Shown here piece after piece: positions 17,052-26,253 of a DNA stretch of 64,000 bases. Source of the stretch: an uncultured Bacteroidia bacterium (GTDB taxonomy: Bacteria; Bacteroidota; Bacteroidia; Bacteroidales; F082); assembly GCA_902785755.1 (NCBI GenBank), contig CACZZO010000011.1, forward strand, positions 1 through 64,000, in the 5' to 3' direction. A program made the position numbers and the translations under genes. The first letter of the stretch is position 1. Every line of letters starts with the position of its first letter. A model generated the notes under the pieces. That model made no database searches. It saw only the letters and a list, made by a program, of their open reading frames with translations, and was not told where the DNA came from.

Positions 17052-17095
17052 TTGAGAGTTGAAAGTGGCTTAAGCCTTTCAACTCTCAATTTTTA
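17052..17095 (+). terminator. aquaporin terminator
   Basis: A perfect 14-bp stem (TTGAGAGTTGAAAG / CTTTCAACTCTCAA) followed by TTTTTAT, 20 nt after the stop codon. Confidence 0.9.
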
Positions 17096-17106
17096 TATAA
17101 CCCCAC

Positions 17107-17136
17107 CTCTAAACTCTCAACCCTAAACTCTAAACT
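17107..17136 (+). repeat. TAAACTCT repeat before hemW
   Basis: Units CTCTAAACTCT, CAACCCTAAACTCT and TAAACT in a row, ending 8 nt before the TTG start of hemW. It matches the repeat before the TTG start of the ABC permease (12702-12734). Confidence 0.75.
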
Positions 17137-17144
17137 TCAATCCA

Positions 17145-18392
17145 TTGGCTGGCATATACATACACATTCCCTTCTGCAAGTCGAAATGCGGCTATTGCGG
17201 GTTTTATTCGTTGCCTTCAACGAAGTTGAAAGACCAATTCTTGGAGGCATTAAAACAAGAAATCGTGCAAAGGAAAGACTATCTTTCCCCAAGTCCCATC
17301 TGTTGCGTTGCCAACGCAACCCCCAAAGCCATAAATACCATCTATTTCGGCGGCGGCACCCCTTCCCTGCTCGGCACGAACGAAATTGGCGATTTGCTGC
17401 ACCTTATTAATACGACCTATTCCGTTGCAAACGAGCCTGAAATCACCCTCGAAGCCAACCCCGACACGCTGTCGTTGGAATACCTTGAAGACCTGCGCAA
17501 CTTGGGCATTAATCGCCTCAGCATCGGCATCCAAAGTTTTTTCGACAACGATTTGCAGTATTTGGGCCGCAAGCACAACGCCGAACACGCCCGCCAATGC
17601 CTTGATTGGGCCAAACAAATTGGTTTTGAAAACATTAGCATCGACCTCATCTATGGCCTGCCCACCTCCAATGCTGAGCAATGGAACAGGAATTTAGACA
17701 TTTTCTTCTCCTACAACCTACCCCATCTTTCCGCCTATGCTTTGACCTTGGAACCCAATGCCATACTTACCAAACAAATCGAATTGGGAAAAGCGCAACC
17801 CATTAATGAGGACGATGCGCTACGCGATTATGAAATCCTTTGTAGCCGCGCCGCCGAAAACGGTTATCTGCATTACGAGATTTCCAATTTCTGCCGCCGT
17901 GGAATGCACTCCAAGCACAATGCAAGCTATTGGTTCGGAACACCATACGCAGGTTTCGGCCCTTCAGCACATTCCTACGATGGCACTTCGCGGCAGTGGA
18001 ATGTGGCAAATATAGAGCATTATTGTGAGGCGTATTCTGCCGCTTCGCGTCATTGCGAACAAAGTGAAGCAATCCAGAGCACCAACATAGATTGCTTCGT
18101 CGTTCCTCCTCGCAATGACGCGAAGCGTTCCTTATTTGCGACACCAGAGAAAGAAATCCTAACTCCCGAACAAAGTTACGATGAATACGTCATGCTCCGC
18201 CTCCGCACCCATTGGGGCATCGACCTGAAATGGATGAAAAAAAACATGGGCGAGCGTTTTTCCGACTATTGCCAGCAACAAGCCCAGCCGCTCATCGCCC
18301 AAGGCCGCCTCATGCAAACACGGGAATTCCTCCACCTCACCGACCGACAGATGCTCTTCGCCGACGGCTTGGCAGAGGAATTGTTTTGGTAA
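17145..18392 (+). CDS. hemW: HemW-like radical SAM protein with in-frame repeat insertion
   Basis: 415 residues, about 30 more than usual. The radical SAM cluster motif is CKSKCGYC (Cys11, Cys15, Cys18) inside HIPFCKSKCGYCGF, followed by YFGGGTPSLL and EANPDTLSLEYL. The family was long named oxygen-independent coproporphyrinogen oxidase; HemW itself is a heme-binding protein/chaperone, so a haem role is likely but the exact activity is not shown. The start is TTG: an in-frame stop lies upstream and no ATG is available. Residues about 299-328 are encoded by a palindromic repeat that reads through without a stop. The C-terminal HemW domain (DEYVMLRLRTHWGIDL) is intact after it. Confidence 0.92.
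   Translation: MAGIYIHIPFCKSKCGYCGFYSLPSTKLKDQFLEALKQEIVQRKDYLSPSPICCVANATPKAINTIYFGGGTPSLLGTNEIGDLLHLINTTYSVANEPEITLEANPDTLSLEYLEDLRNLGINRLSIGIQSFFDNDLQYLGRKHNAEHARQCLDWAKQIGFENISIDLIYGLPTSNAEQWNRNLDIFFSYNLPHLSAYALTLEPNAILTKQIELGKAQPINEDDALRDYEILCSRAAENGYLHYEISNFCRRGMHSKHNASYWFGTPYAGFGPSAHSYDGTSRQWNVANIEHYCEAYSAASRHCEQSEAIQSTNIDCFVVPPRNDAKRSLFATPEKEILTPEQSYDEYVMLRLRTHWGIDLKWMKKNMGERFSDYCQQQAQPLIAQGRLMQTREFLHLTDRQMLFADGLAEELFW
18041..18127. repeat. palindromic repeat inserted in hemW
   Basis: Perfect 18-bp terminal inverted repeats (CGCTTCGCGTCATTGCGA / TCGCAATGACGCGAAGCG) and an inner pair GAAGCAATC / GATTGCTTC. The 87-bp unit is a multiple of three and adds 29 residues (including HCEQSEAIQ) to HemW. 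Confidence 0.9.
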
Positions 18393-18401
18393 CCAACTGT
18401 A

Positions 18402-19049
18402 TCAGAAATAGATATGCGCCGAAACGAGGCAACTGTTCAAATCAAACACCAAGGAATTGCTTGAAAAGAACTTTTTGCCTTCGTCAAAATAATTCCGATG
18501 GGTATATTTCAAGCAGCCCACCCCAGCCCAAAGCGCGAAATGAGGCCCTACCCGATACTCAAATGCCAGCAAGTTGGCATACAAAGAATAATCCCTGTAA
18601 GGATAATTCCAAGTTTTGGAATGTGTTTCCTCATGCGTGTACTTGCCAAAAGTAAACAACACACCAACTTCAGGTGCATAGTAGAACCTATCAGCAAGCC
18701 TCACATAATAAGACAGGCTTGGGCACACATAAAAGCTCGTGAACTTATTGTACAGCCAATCATTGTCATACGCCAACTCCCACGGATTCTTTACATAGGA
18801 AACGCCCAAACAGAGTTCCAAACGGAAATTGTTTGCAGCAAACCAGCCAAAGCCTGCATCGAAACCCAAATAGGTATCGTAAGGCTCCTCCGTTGTGTTG
18901 GCAATGGAGCCATTGATATTATAAGTGTCCGACCTCACTTTTCCGAACGAGGCCGAAGCCGATGTGAGGACATACATTTCACCCTTGCTTTGCGCAAAGG
19001 CCGTGATGGTAAAGGCCACAAGGCCGACAAGTAAAGCCAATTTTTTCAT
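18402..19049 (-). CDS. outer membrane beta-barrel protein
   Basis: 215 residues. The signal peptide MKKLALLVGLVAFTITAFA is followed by Gln. The rest alternates hydrophobic and polar residues with many aromatic residues (SLSYYVRLADRFYYAPEVGV, HFALWAGVGCLKYTHRNYF) and ends in Tyr-Phe, as expected of an OmpX/OmpW-like eight-stranded porin family (outer membrane beta-barrel). It converges on hemW with 9 nt between stops. No enzymatic motif is visible. Confidence 0.8.
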   Translation of the reverse strand: MKKLALLVGLVAFTITAFAQSKGEMYVLTSASASFGKVRSDTYNINGSIANTTEEPYDTYLGFDAGFGWFAANNFRLELCLGVSYVKNPWELAYDNDWLYNKFTSFYVCPSLSYYVRLADRFYYAPEVGVLFTFGKYTHEETHSKTWNYPYRDYSLYANLLAFEYRVGPHFALWAGVGCLKYTHRNYFDEGKKFFSSNSLVFDLNSCLVSAHIYF

Positions 19050-19190
19050 GACGTTTGATTTTAGGGTTATTACTGCCTGCAAATATAGGCATTATTTGGA
19101 TTTGTCGAACAATTCCTCAAAAAACCTCCCTGAATTTTCCGAACCTACCGTTTTCTTTCCTATTTTTGGACTTTCAAAAACTACAGCAAA

Positions 19191-19214
19191 GGTCCCTGAG
19201 CTTGTCGAAGGGCC
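19191..19214. repeat. dispersed palindrome, second copy
   Basis: GGTCCCTGAGCTTGTCGAAG followed by GGCC. It is a copy of the arm seen at 14791-14803 and 51651-51674. It lies in the 5' region of the dipeptidase gene, 30 nt before its start codon. Confidence 0.75.
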
Positions 19215-19243
19215 GACATGTGAATTATCTAAATCAATTTATT

Positions 19244-20817
19244 ATGTTCAAAATCAAAACTTTACTCTTAACTGGTCTTCTGCTCATCGGCCTGAACACG
19301 ATGGCCCAAGACGAAAACGAAAGGCTCGTTGGTGCCAATTGCACGAGCATCATGGTGGGCAAGACAGCCTCCACCGACGGCTCCGTCATCACCTCTCACA
19401 CCTGCGATGGTCGCTACCGCACTTGGATGCGCTGGGAACCCGCCGCCGACCACGAAAAAGGCGAAATGTACAAGGTGTATAAAGGCACGATGCACACCGA
19501 AGACCCCTTCGACAACCGCAATGTGGAATTGGCTGGCGAAATCCCACAGGTGGAACACACCTACGCTTACCTCAACACAGCCTACCCCTGCCTCAACGAG
19601 AAGCAATTGGCCATCGGCGAGACAACCTTCTCAGGTCCAGACACTTTGGTCAACAAGAAAGGAATGTTTATGATTGAGGAATTGGAGCGCGTCGCCCTGA
19701 TGCGCTGCGACAATGCCCGCGACGCCATCAAGCTCATCGGCCAATTAGTGAAAGATTACGGCTATGGCGACGGCGGCGAGTGCATCACCATTGCCGACAA
19801 GGCGAAGGTCCCGACAAAATCGGTGGCGTGTGGGCGGCCAAACGCATCCCGGATGACGAAGTGGGCGTTAGTGCCAATATCGCCCGCATAGGCAAACTCG
19901 AGCGCAAAAGCAAGGATTTCTACTGCTCCGACAACTGCGAGGCCGTAGCGAAGAAATATGGCCTTTGGGACGGCAAGGGCGATTTCATTTTCTGGAAGGC
20001 TTTTCGCGCCGAATATGGTGGCGGCAAAAACTACAGCGACCGTGAGTTTTTCATCCTCAGTCAATTGACCCCCTCTTTGAACCTCAACCGCGATATGCCT
20101 GAATTGCCTTTCTCAGTGAAACCAGACGAAAACGTCGATGTGCGCAAGGTGATGGAACTTTTCCGCAGCACTTACGAAGGCACCGATATGGACATGACTC
20201 GCAACGTGAAGATGGTCAGCAAGAAACGCACCGACGACGGCGTAGTTGAAGACACCATCGTCAGCCCCGTGGCCAACCCATGGGTGGGTAGCGCAATGAT
20301 GAACACCATTAATTACCTTGCTCCCGGCACCATCAATTTCCAGCGTACCGTGGCCGTGGCATGGAGCAGCTATCACCACATCATCCAATGCCGCAGTTGG
20401 ATGCCTGACGAAATCGGTGCCATCTGCTGGATGGCTTGCGACAACCCTGGCCAAAGTCCGCGCATCCCGATTTTCTCAGGCTCGACCACCGTGCCCGACG
20501 GCTTCGACAAATGCGGCCAACTGCGTTACCGCGACGAGGCTTGGATTTGGCACTACCGCAAGGCCAATAAACTCGCCACCGTGCAATGGGGTCGCTGCAA
20601 AAAGACCTTGATGGACAACGCTAACCGCTTCGAGCAGAAGGCTTTCGACGAGATTCCCACCCTCGAAGACAGAGCCAAAGCCCTGATCGCCGACGACAAG
20701 GCCAAGGAAGCCACCGAACTGCTCAACCAATACACCTCCGACTTCGCCGCCTCCACGCGACAGGCTTGGAAAGAGATGGAAAACAAGTTCTGGTACTGGT
20801 TCAGTTTCGGTTTCTGA
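19244..20817 (+). pseudogene. C69-family dipeptidase, frameshifted
   Basis: A secreted peptidase of family C69 (Ntn-hydrolase fold): signal peptide ending NTMA followed by Gln, catalytic Cys33 in GANCTSIMVGK, then TDGSVITSHTCDG. The frame reads normally to GECITIADKAK near 19803, then continues in another frame at GEGPDKIGGVWAAKRIPDD through to the end (WYWFSFGF). In relatives about 9 residues (an aromatic-rich E-W-x-F-E-I-F-like stretch) join these parts, so the data suggest a deletion of roughly 26-29 nt rather than a single-base error. Both halves retain good conservation, so the loss is recent, or the assembly is wrong here. Function if intact: hydrolysis of dipeptides in the periplasm or outside. 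Confidence 0.88.
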
Positions 20818-20835
20818 GCAGAGTATCGCATAAAC

Positions 20836-20867
20836 AAAAAAGGAGAGCGTTTGCCCTCCTTTTTTTT
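20836..20867. terminator. bidirectional terminator
   Basis: AAAAAAGGAG and CTCCTTTTTT flank a 10-nt loop, between the convergent dipeptidase and BACON-protein genes. Confidence 0.85.
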
Positions 20868-20880
20868 GTTTATGCCGCAC

Positions 20881-22563
20881 TTATTGGTGCTGGTTGACCG
20901 TTATGGTCACTAATTTTCCTGATGCGGCTTTCAATTGGATATACCCTATTCGAGGGCGTGTACCCATCATGGCATCAACCCTCAATTCGATGTCACCGTT
21001 GCCAAAACCTGTGGTCGGGTTACAATTCATCCACATCACATCCGTCAACGCTGACCAACTTTGGTTGGAAGTCACATGAATCACGAACACGCCACCTTCG
21101 GGGCCAACCTCTATTTCGGTAACATCGGTCTCCAAAAGGTCAGGCTTGCCGTCTTGGGCAATAACGATTTCGGACATCACCTGACCATTGTGCAACGCCC
21201 TGACGAAGCCATAGCGAGGCTCTTCCGAAGAATTCAAGTCGACGATGAGATACAACATAGCATCGCCCTGCTGGACGGAACTTGGCAGATTTGTAATCCA
21301 CGGCGAAGCCTGCAAAGTCCATGTGGTATTTGAGGTCACATTGACTATGGCATTGGCAGTACCGTTATGGCTAACAGAAAGAGTATCAGGCGCAAGCGTC
21401 ACAAACAGGATCTCGTCGCCCGCTTCTTGCGTCACAAAGACACGCCGCGACAAAGACTCGGAAACAACCTCAAACTCTATACTTCTCGGCTCGACAATGG
21501 CATTTGCAGTAGCGGTCAGGACAACCGTACCGTTTCCATTGCCCAACACCTCCGACACCGACAACCAATCGGAACTCAAATCTATTTTCCACTCCGAATC
21601 GCAACTGATGCTGAGTTCTTGACTACCGCCTTCCTTGCTAAAGCTGAACAAGTTGGGCGTAACCTCAAGGTAGCTCGGATTGGGCGTGGGTGCAGCGCTT
21701 TGTCGTACTGATACGACAGCCTCCATTCCCGTGGACGAGACCAACACAACCGAAGCCTGACGCGACTCAAATGTAGGGTTTTCGCTCACCGTAACCATCA
21801 ATTCCGCATTGCCTTCGCCTTGGGCCGCGTTCAAAGTCACCCAATCTTCACTGGCGGAAGCGGTCCAAGCACCATCGCACACCACAGCAACAGGACTTGT
21901 GCCACCCTCATAACCCATGTCAATGACCTTGGGCATAACCGAAATATTGACCTGTGGCTCACGGCTTTGCATCACATGCAGAGCCGTATGAATGGATTCG
22001 TTGCCAAACACCAAATCGGCTTCACGCCCATCCGAAATCTCGCTTGCAATGGCACTTACAGTCAAAGTGACCACTGCTTCACCAGTGCCTTCCAACGGCG
22101 TGCATGTCATCCAATCAGGCACACCCGAAACCGTCCAAGCAAAATTTGACGAAACCTCCACCTCGAACTCGCCTCCTTCCTCTCCGCATTGATAGAGGTT
22201 GGGAGTAATGCTGATAAAGTCCTCCACCGGTTGCGTCGCAGCCGCTTGTGTCACCGTCAGCGTGGCCGTGTTGTCTTTTGCCGATACCTTGACTTCACCC
22301 ACACGCTCCACTTGGTCAGGATTGGCCGAAACAGTGAGCGTAAGTGGTGTGTCGCCCGAACCGTAAGTTGGTGAAACAGTGAGCCATTCAGGACTGGAAT
22401 CCAACTTCCAGTCGCCATTTGAAGTTAAGGATGCCACTACTTCGCCGCCTTCGGCAGCTACATGAACCGAGGACGTGGTAAATGCAACATTCACTTTCTT
22501 CTGGCAGCCGACCGCAACAAACATCATGCAGGCCAGCAAAAACAAAACATTCAATTTTTTCAT
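20881..22563 (-). CDS. lipoprotein with six BACON domains
   Basis: 560 residues. The lipoprotein signal MKKLNVLFLLACMMFVAVGC is followed by six consecutive BACON domains of about 85-90 residues, each with the pattern EGG-x-x-x-x-V-x-S-N-x-x-W and then WL-x-V-x-P-x-x-G-x-G (for example GDWKLDSSPEWLTVSPTYG, FAWTVSGVPDWMTCTPLEG). BACON domains in Bacteroidota commonly sit at the N-terminus of glycoside hydrolases and other surface proteins and are thought to bind carbohydrate or mucin or act as spacers. Here no catalytic domain follows, so it is a pure binding or adhesion protein, possibly surface-exposed. Confidence 0.93.
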   Translation of the reverse strand: MKKLNVLFLLACMMFVAVGCQKKVNVAFTTSSVHVAAEGGEVVASLTSNGDWKLDSSPEWLTVSPTYGSGDTPLTLTVSANPDQVERVGEVKVSAKDNTATLTVTQAAATQPVEDFISITPNLYQCGEEGGEFEVEVSSNFAWTVSGVPDWMTCTPLEGTGEAVVTLTVSAIASEISDGREADLVFGNESIHTALHVMQSREPQVNISVMPKVIDMGYEGGTSPVAVVCDGAWTASASEDWVTLNAAQGEGNAELMVTVSENPTFESRQASVVLVSSTGMEAVVSVRQSAAPTPNPSYLEVTPNLFSFSKEGGSQELSISCDSEWKIDLSSDWLSVSEVLGNGNGTVVLTATANAIVEPRSIEFEVVSESLSRRVFVTQEAGDEILFVTLAPDTLSVSHNGTANAIVNVTSNTTWTLQASPWITNLPSSVQQGDAMLYLIVDLNSSEEPRYGFVRALHNGQVMSEIVIAQDGKPDLLETDVTEIEVGPEGGVFVIHVTSNQSWSALTDVMWMNCNPTTGFGNGDIELRVDAMMGTRPRIGYIQLKAASGKLVTITVNQHQ

Positions 22564-22620
22564 ATCAAGTAAGTTTACAATTCAAATAACGGATGAAAAC
22601 TTCGTTTATTATCCTACCAC

Positions 22621-22649
22621 AAAAAAGGTACGCCATTATGACGCACCTT
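22621..22649 (-). terminator. terminator of the foldase gene
   Basis: On the minus strand AAGGTGCGTC and GGCGTACCTT pair around a 5-nt loop (two G-T pairs) and a T tract follows, about 40 nt past the stop codon. Confidence 0.7.
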
Positions 22650-22685
22650 CTTTACAATATAAATCAAATTAGTATGAAAAAGCCT

Positions 22686-24812
22686 TTAGAAAATATCGGT
22701 TCTGTTGTCTTTAATCTTGGCTTGGTTTTTCAGGGCATTGTAGACACCTCCACCCAGCACCTTATTGCTGAATTGGCTGGTCTTCTCCCTGATGATGTCA
22801 GAATAATCGGTGGGAGCGGCAGGTTGCGTGAATTTCACATTCTTGATGATGAATGCGCTGCTGTTGCCTGCAATGGGTCCCACTTCCTCGCCTTCCTTCA
22901 TGCCAAGGAGGGTACCGATGATGTCGGCCTCAACGCCAAAGTTGCTCAACACACGCGAATCGATGCTGATATCGGAAACCGTTGTAGATTCAGCACCCAA
23001 TTCACTGACCATGCGGTTCACATCATTACCACAAGCCTTCATCTTATCGACAGCCATTTGGCCTTTCTTCTTGTTGAGAATCTGGTACTTGGCCTGATCA
23101 GCAACCACATCCAACGGAGCATAACCTTCATGGACAACACCCGTCAAGGCAGTCACAACCAACATATTGTCAAGCTCAAACACTTTCTCGGAAATGTCGC
23201 CTTGCTTGGTCTTCTCATCGAAAGCCCAACGGACAATCTCACGAGGATTTTCGATACCGGCAATCTGGTAGGTCGACTTGCTCATTCTCGGCATGGAGCG
23301 TTTGGTCAAGCCTTGTTCCTCAATGGTTTGGTTGAACTTGTCATAAGTCCTGTTCTCGATGACAAACTTGTTGGCATCGGCATAAATCGATTGGTAAGTC
23401 TTCGTGCTCGGAACGATTTCGTGCGTCAGATAAGCCAAACGAGCCTTGGGTTGGGGCTGGGTCTTGTCGGTCACCTTGATGATGTGGTAGCCAAACGGGG
23501 TTTCCACAATACCCATCGAGCCAACAGGATTGTTCACCACATATTCATTGAAAGCGGGAACCATCATGCCGTCGGTAAACCAATCAAGGTCGCCGCCCTT
23601 TTCTTTCGAACCCGGGTCGGTGGAGTTGGCTTGGGCCAGTTCGGCAAAGAGTTCATCGTTGTTCTTGGTGGCTTGCAATTGGGCGAGCAAGGCATTGGCT
23701 TTGGCCTCGGCATCTTCCTTGCTGATGGTGTCCTGACTGTTGTAGGCACCCTTGTAGCTAATCAAGATATGGCTGGCCTTGAGGGAATCGGGGCGGTTCT
23801 GGAGGTCGACGATGCGAACCAAATTGAAGGATTCGCCATCTTCGTATGGACCGTAAACATAACCCACACCGTTGCCACTTTCGAAAATGGCACTCTCAAT
23901 TTGTTGCGGAACACCGCTTCTGCCCATCCAAGTGCTGTCGTAACGCTTGTCGGAATTGGCATTGACGAAGTTGGCCACATTATCGGTTGCCGTGAAATCG
24001 GGTTTCATATTGCGGACAAACTCCAAGGCACTCTGGCGGTCTTCCAACGAAGGCTTGATCTCGAACACCACATATTCAATGTCGCGGCGCTCGTCGGTCT
24101 CATAGCGATATTTGTTTTCCTCATAGAAAGCCTTGTTGTCGGCAGGCGTGACGACCACTGTCGAATCCGGGATTTTGTTATAGCGCAAAGCTATGACATC
24201 GGCAGAGGCCTTCATGTTCTTGTTCTGATAGTATTTCTCAGCCAAAGCGGTGGGAAGGAAATAGGAAGCCTTCACCAAATTGTCGAACTTGGTCGACAAA
24301 CGGTTTTCCTTGACGGCTTTCTCGAAGTCAATCCAACGGTCGTAGTATTCGGCCGGAAGTTGGTCGAGGTTTTGGAGGTAGTTCAACACGTTTTCCTTGC
24401 TGAAGTTGCCGTCAGCATCGCTGAAGCTCTGCACAATCCACTGGTGAGGGTTGTCGCCAGTCATTTGGTCATAAAGCTCCTCTGAAGTGATGCCGATGCC
24501 CGCAGCCTCGTATTCCTTGGTCATAAGGTTGTCTTTGATCATCTCTTCCAACGTGTTGTTGTAGACGCTGTAAGTTTCGGCTGAAGAAAGGTTGTTGCTG
24601 TTTGATTGAGCCCTTCTGCTTTCAAGATTCTTCTCCTTTAGCTGTTCAAAATCCCTGACGGAAATCTTGTCGCCATCGACTACCGCAACGACCGGTCCTG
24701 TGTTTCTGCCTTGACTTTGGAAAAGGTCTTGCAAGACGAATGCTAACAATGCAATGCCGATGATTGCGATCAACAATCCTGAATGTCTTCTGATTTTTTC
24801 AATTGCTGCCAT
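22686..24812 (-). CDS. PpiD-like periplasmic peptidyl-prolyl isomerase
   Basis: 708 residues. A short cytoplasmic start (MAAIEKIRRHSG) and a single inner-membrane helix (LLIAIIGIALLAFVLQDLF) precede a SurA/PpiD N-terminal chaperone domain (residues 35-330). A parvulin (PpiC) domain follows at about residues 340-460 with the hallmark SLKASHILISYKG, STDPGSKEKGGDLDWF and PFGYHIIKVTDK. The C-terminus is another helical region ending in NRTDIF. The role is folding of outer membrane and secreted proteins. It follows the hemolysin/GldE-like gene after 151 nt and has its own -7 box (TAAATTTG). Confidence 0.93.
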   Translation of the reverse strand: MAAIEKIRRHSGLLIAIIGIALLAFVLQDLFQSQGRNTGPVVAVVDGDKISVRDFEQLKEKNLESRRAQSNSNNLSSAETYSVYNNTLEEMIKDNLMTKEYEAAGIGITSEELYDQMTGDNPHQWIVQSFSDADGNFSKENVLNYLQNLDQLPAEYYDRWIDFEKAVKENRLSTKFDNLVKASYFLPTALAEKYYQNKNMKASADVIALRYNKIPDSTVVVTPADNKAFYEENKYRYETDERRDIEYVVFEIKPSLEDRQSALEFVRNMKPDFTATDNVANFVNANSDKRYDSTWMGRSGVPQQIESAIFESGNGVGYVYGPYEDGESFNLVRIVDLQNRPDSLKASHILISYKGAYNSQDTISKEDAEAKANALLAQLQATKNNDELFAELAQANSTDPGSKEKGGDLDWFTDGMMVPAFNEYVVNNPVGSMGIVETPFGYHIIKVTDKTQPQPKARLAYLTHEIVPSTKTYQSIYADANKFVIENRTYDKFNQTIEEQGLTKRSMPRMSKSTYQIAGIENPREIVRWAFDEKTKQGDISEKVFELDNMLVVTALTGVVHEGYAPLDVVADQAKYQILNKKKGQMAVDKMKACGNDVNRMVSELGAESTTVSDISIDSRVLSNFGVEADIIGTLLGMKEGEEVGPIAGNSSAFIIKNVKFTQPAAPTDYSDIIREKTSQFSNKVLGGGVYNALKNQAKIKDNRTDIF

Positions 24813-24860
24813 AATACAAATACTCTATTTTTTAACTATTAAACTTCAATTTTGAGCGTG

Positions 24861-24868
24861 CAAATTTA
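24861..24868 (-). promoter_or_regulatory. -7 box of the foldase gene
   Basis: TAAATTTG on the minus strand, 49 nt upstream of the start. The -33 element is not clear. Confidence 0.4.
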
Positions 24869-24963
24869 GTAAAGATTTCAACTCAAGGAAAAAAATGTGC
24901 GATTTTTATTTTTCAAACCGCCTCATTTCATGCCTTAAAAACTATTTATCAATTGATTTTCAA

Positions 24964-26250
24964 TTATTTGTCAATGATTTTCAATTCCACTTCATCCAAT
25001 TTCATGTGGGATGCTTTCAGTATTTTGACCCTATATTTGCCGATGGTGAGCTCCTCTCCTTGCTCGGGAATGCTCTCACAATAGTGCAGCACCATGCCGG
25101 CAAGGGTCTCATAATCATCGCTCACAGGCAAGTCGAGCTTGTAGGTATCGTTCAGATAATCAATCTCCAAGCGGGCCGAAAAGACGAAAGTGTTGTCGTC
25201 AACCGTTTTTTCCACTTCGTCTTCCACATCGTATTCGTCGTCGATTTCGCCAAAAATCTCCTCCACCACGTCTTCCATCGTGACGATGCCCGCCGTACCG
25301 CCAAACTCATCCACGACAGCGGCCACCCCCTGGCGTTTCTGGATGAAATGCTTCAGCAAACGGTCGGCGGTGTAGGTTTCAGGGAAAAAGTCGATGCGGC
25401 GCACAAGGTCTTTCATTGTCACCAGGCGATGTTCGGCCATCACACGCACCACATCATTAAGGTGGACATAGCCCACAATATCATCGATGCTTTCGCCGAT
25501 TACAATCAGCTTGGAATGTTTGGTTTCCTCGAAACGGGCTTTCACGGTTTCAATGTCGTCGGTCAATTTCACTGACTCAATCTCATTGCGCGGACCCATG
25601 CACTCACGAAGTTTCACCGAGCGAAATTCCATCACATTCTGGAACAACTGGATTTCCTGCTGCATGTCCTCGTCTGCCTCGGGCGTGTCGGCATATTCGG
25701 CAATGAAGTCGTTCAAGTCGACCGTGCTGAACTTGTATTCCTCGCTGTCCACTTTCAGGCGAAGCATATAACGAATAATGAACTCCGAAATGCCTGTATA
25801 AATGAGGATTAAAGGATAGAGCAGGCAATAGCAAAGGAAAGTGGGGAAGGCGAAAAACGAGAGGATAGCATTGGGATTAATGCGAAACAGCATCTTGGGC
25901 AAAAACTCGCCGACCAACAGCACAAGCAAAGTGGAAAGGATGGTTTTCACCAATAGAACCATGAAATCGTTGCTGAGCGAAATGGCCTGAAGCCAATGCA
26001 CGACAGGCGCATCAAGCAGTTGCGACATGCTCATGCCGTAGATGATGAGCGCAATATTGTTGCCCAAAAGCAAGGAGGTGATGAATCGCGACTGGCTCTT
26101 GAAAAACAAACCGATAAGTTTGGCCGAAAACGTGTTTTTCGTCAGCTCCACCTCAAGTTGCAGACGATTAATGCTATTGAAGGCGATCTCCAAACCCGAG
26201 CAGAGCGCGGAGAAAAACAAAGTAACCGTAACGACAATCCAACTATCCAT
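24964..26250 (-). CDS. CNNM/CorC-type membrane protein, GldE-like
   Basis: 428 residues. An N-terminal DUF21 (CNNM) domain has four membrane segments within residues 1-190; a pair of CBS domains spans about residues 200-330 (MGPRNEIESVKLTDDIETV, HLNDVVRVMAEH), with the family motif DEFGGTAGIVTMEDVVEEIFGEI (quoted in two parts: DEFGGTAGIV and TMEDVVEEIFGEI); a C-terminal CorC/HlyC domain ends the protein. Relatives are called hemolysin-family proteins, Mg/Co efflux proteins, or GldE, the latter linked to gliding and T9SS in flavobacteria. It is the last gene of the LptC-containing operon, 3 nt after lptC. Confidence 0.9.
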   Translation of the reverse strand: MDSWIVVTVTLFFSALCSGLEIAFNSINRLQLEVELTKNTFSAKLIGLFFKSQSRFITSLLLGNNIALIIYGMSMSQLLDAPVVHWLQAISLSNDFMVLLVKTILSTLLVLLVGEFLPKMLFRINPNAILSFFAFPTFLCYCLLYPLILIYTGISEFIIRYMLRLKVDSEEYKFSTVDLNDFIAEYADTPEADEDMQQEIQLFQNVMEFRSVKLRECMGPRNEIESVKLTDDIETVKARFEETKHSKLIVIGESIDDIVGYVHLNDVVRVMAEHRLVTMKDLVRRIDFFPETYTADRLLKHFIQKRQGVAAVVDEFGGTAGIVTMEDVVEEIFGEIDDEYDVEDEVEKTVDDNTFVFSARLEIDYLNDTYKLDLPVSDDYETLAGMVLHYCESIPEQGEELTIGKYRVKILKASHMKLDEVELKIIDK

Positions 26251-26253
26251 AGG

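Noticed and set aside
22593..24485. 630-codon plus-strand reading frame opposite the PpiD-like gene
   Set aside because: The minus strand encodes a clear parvulin protein with membrane helix; the plus frame is low in normal protein features and is a shadow.
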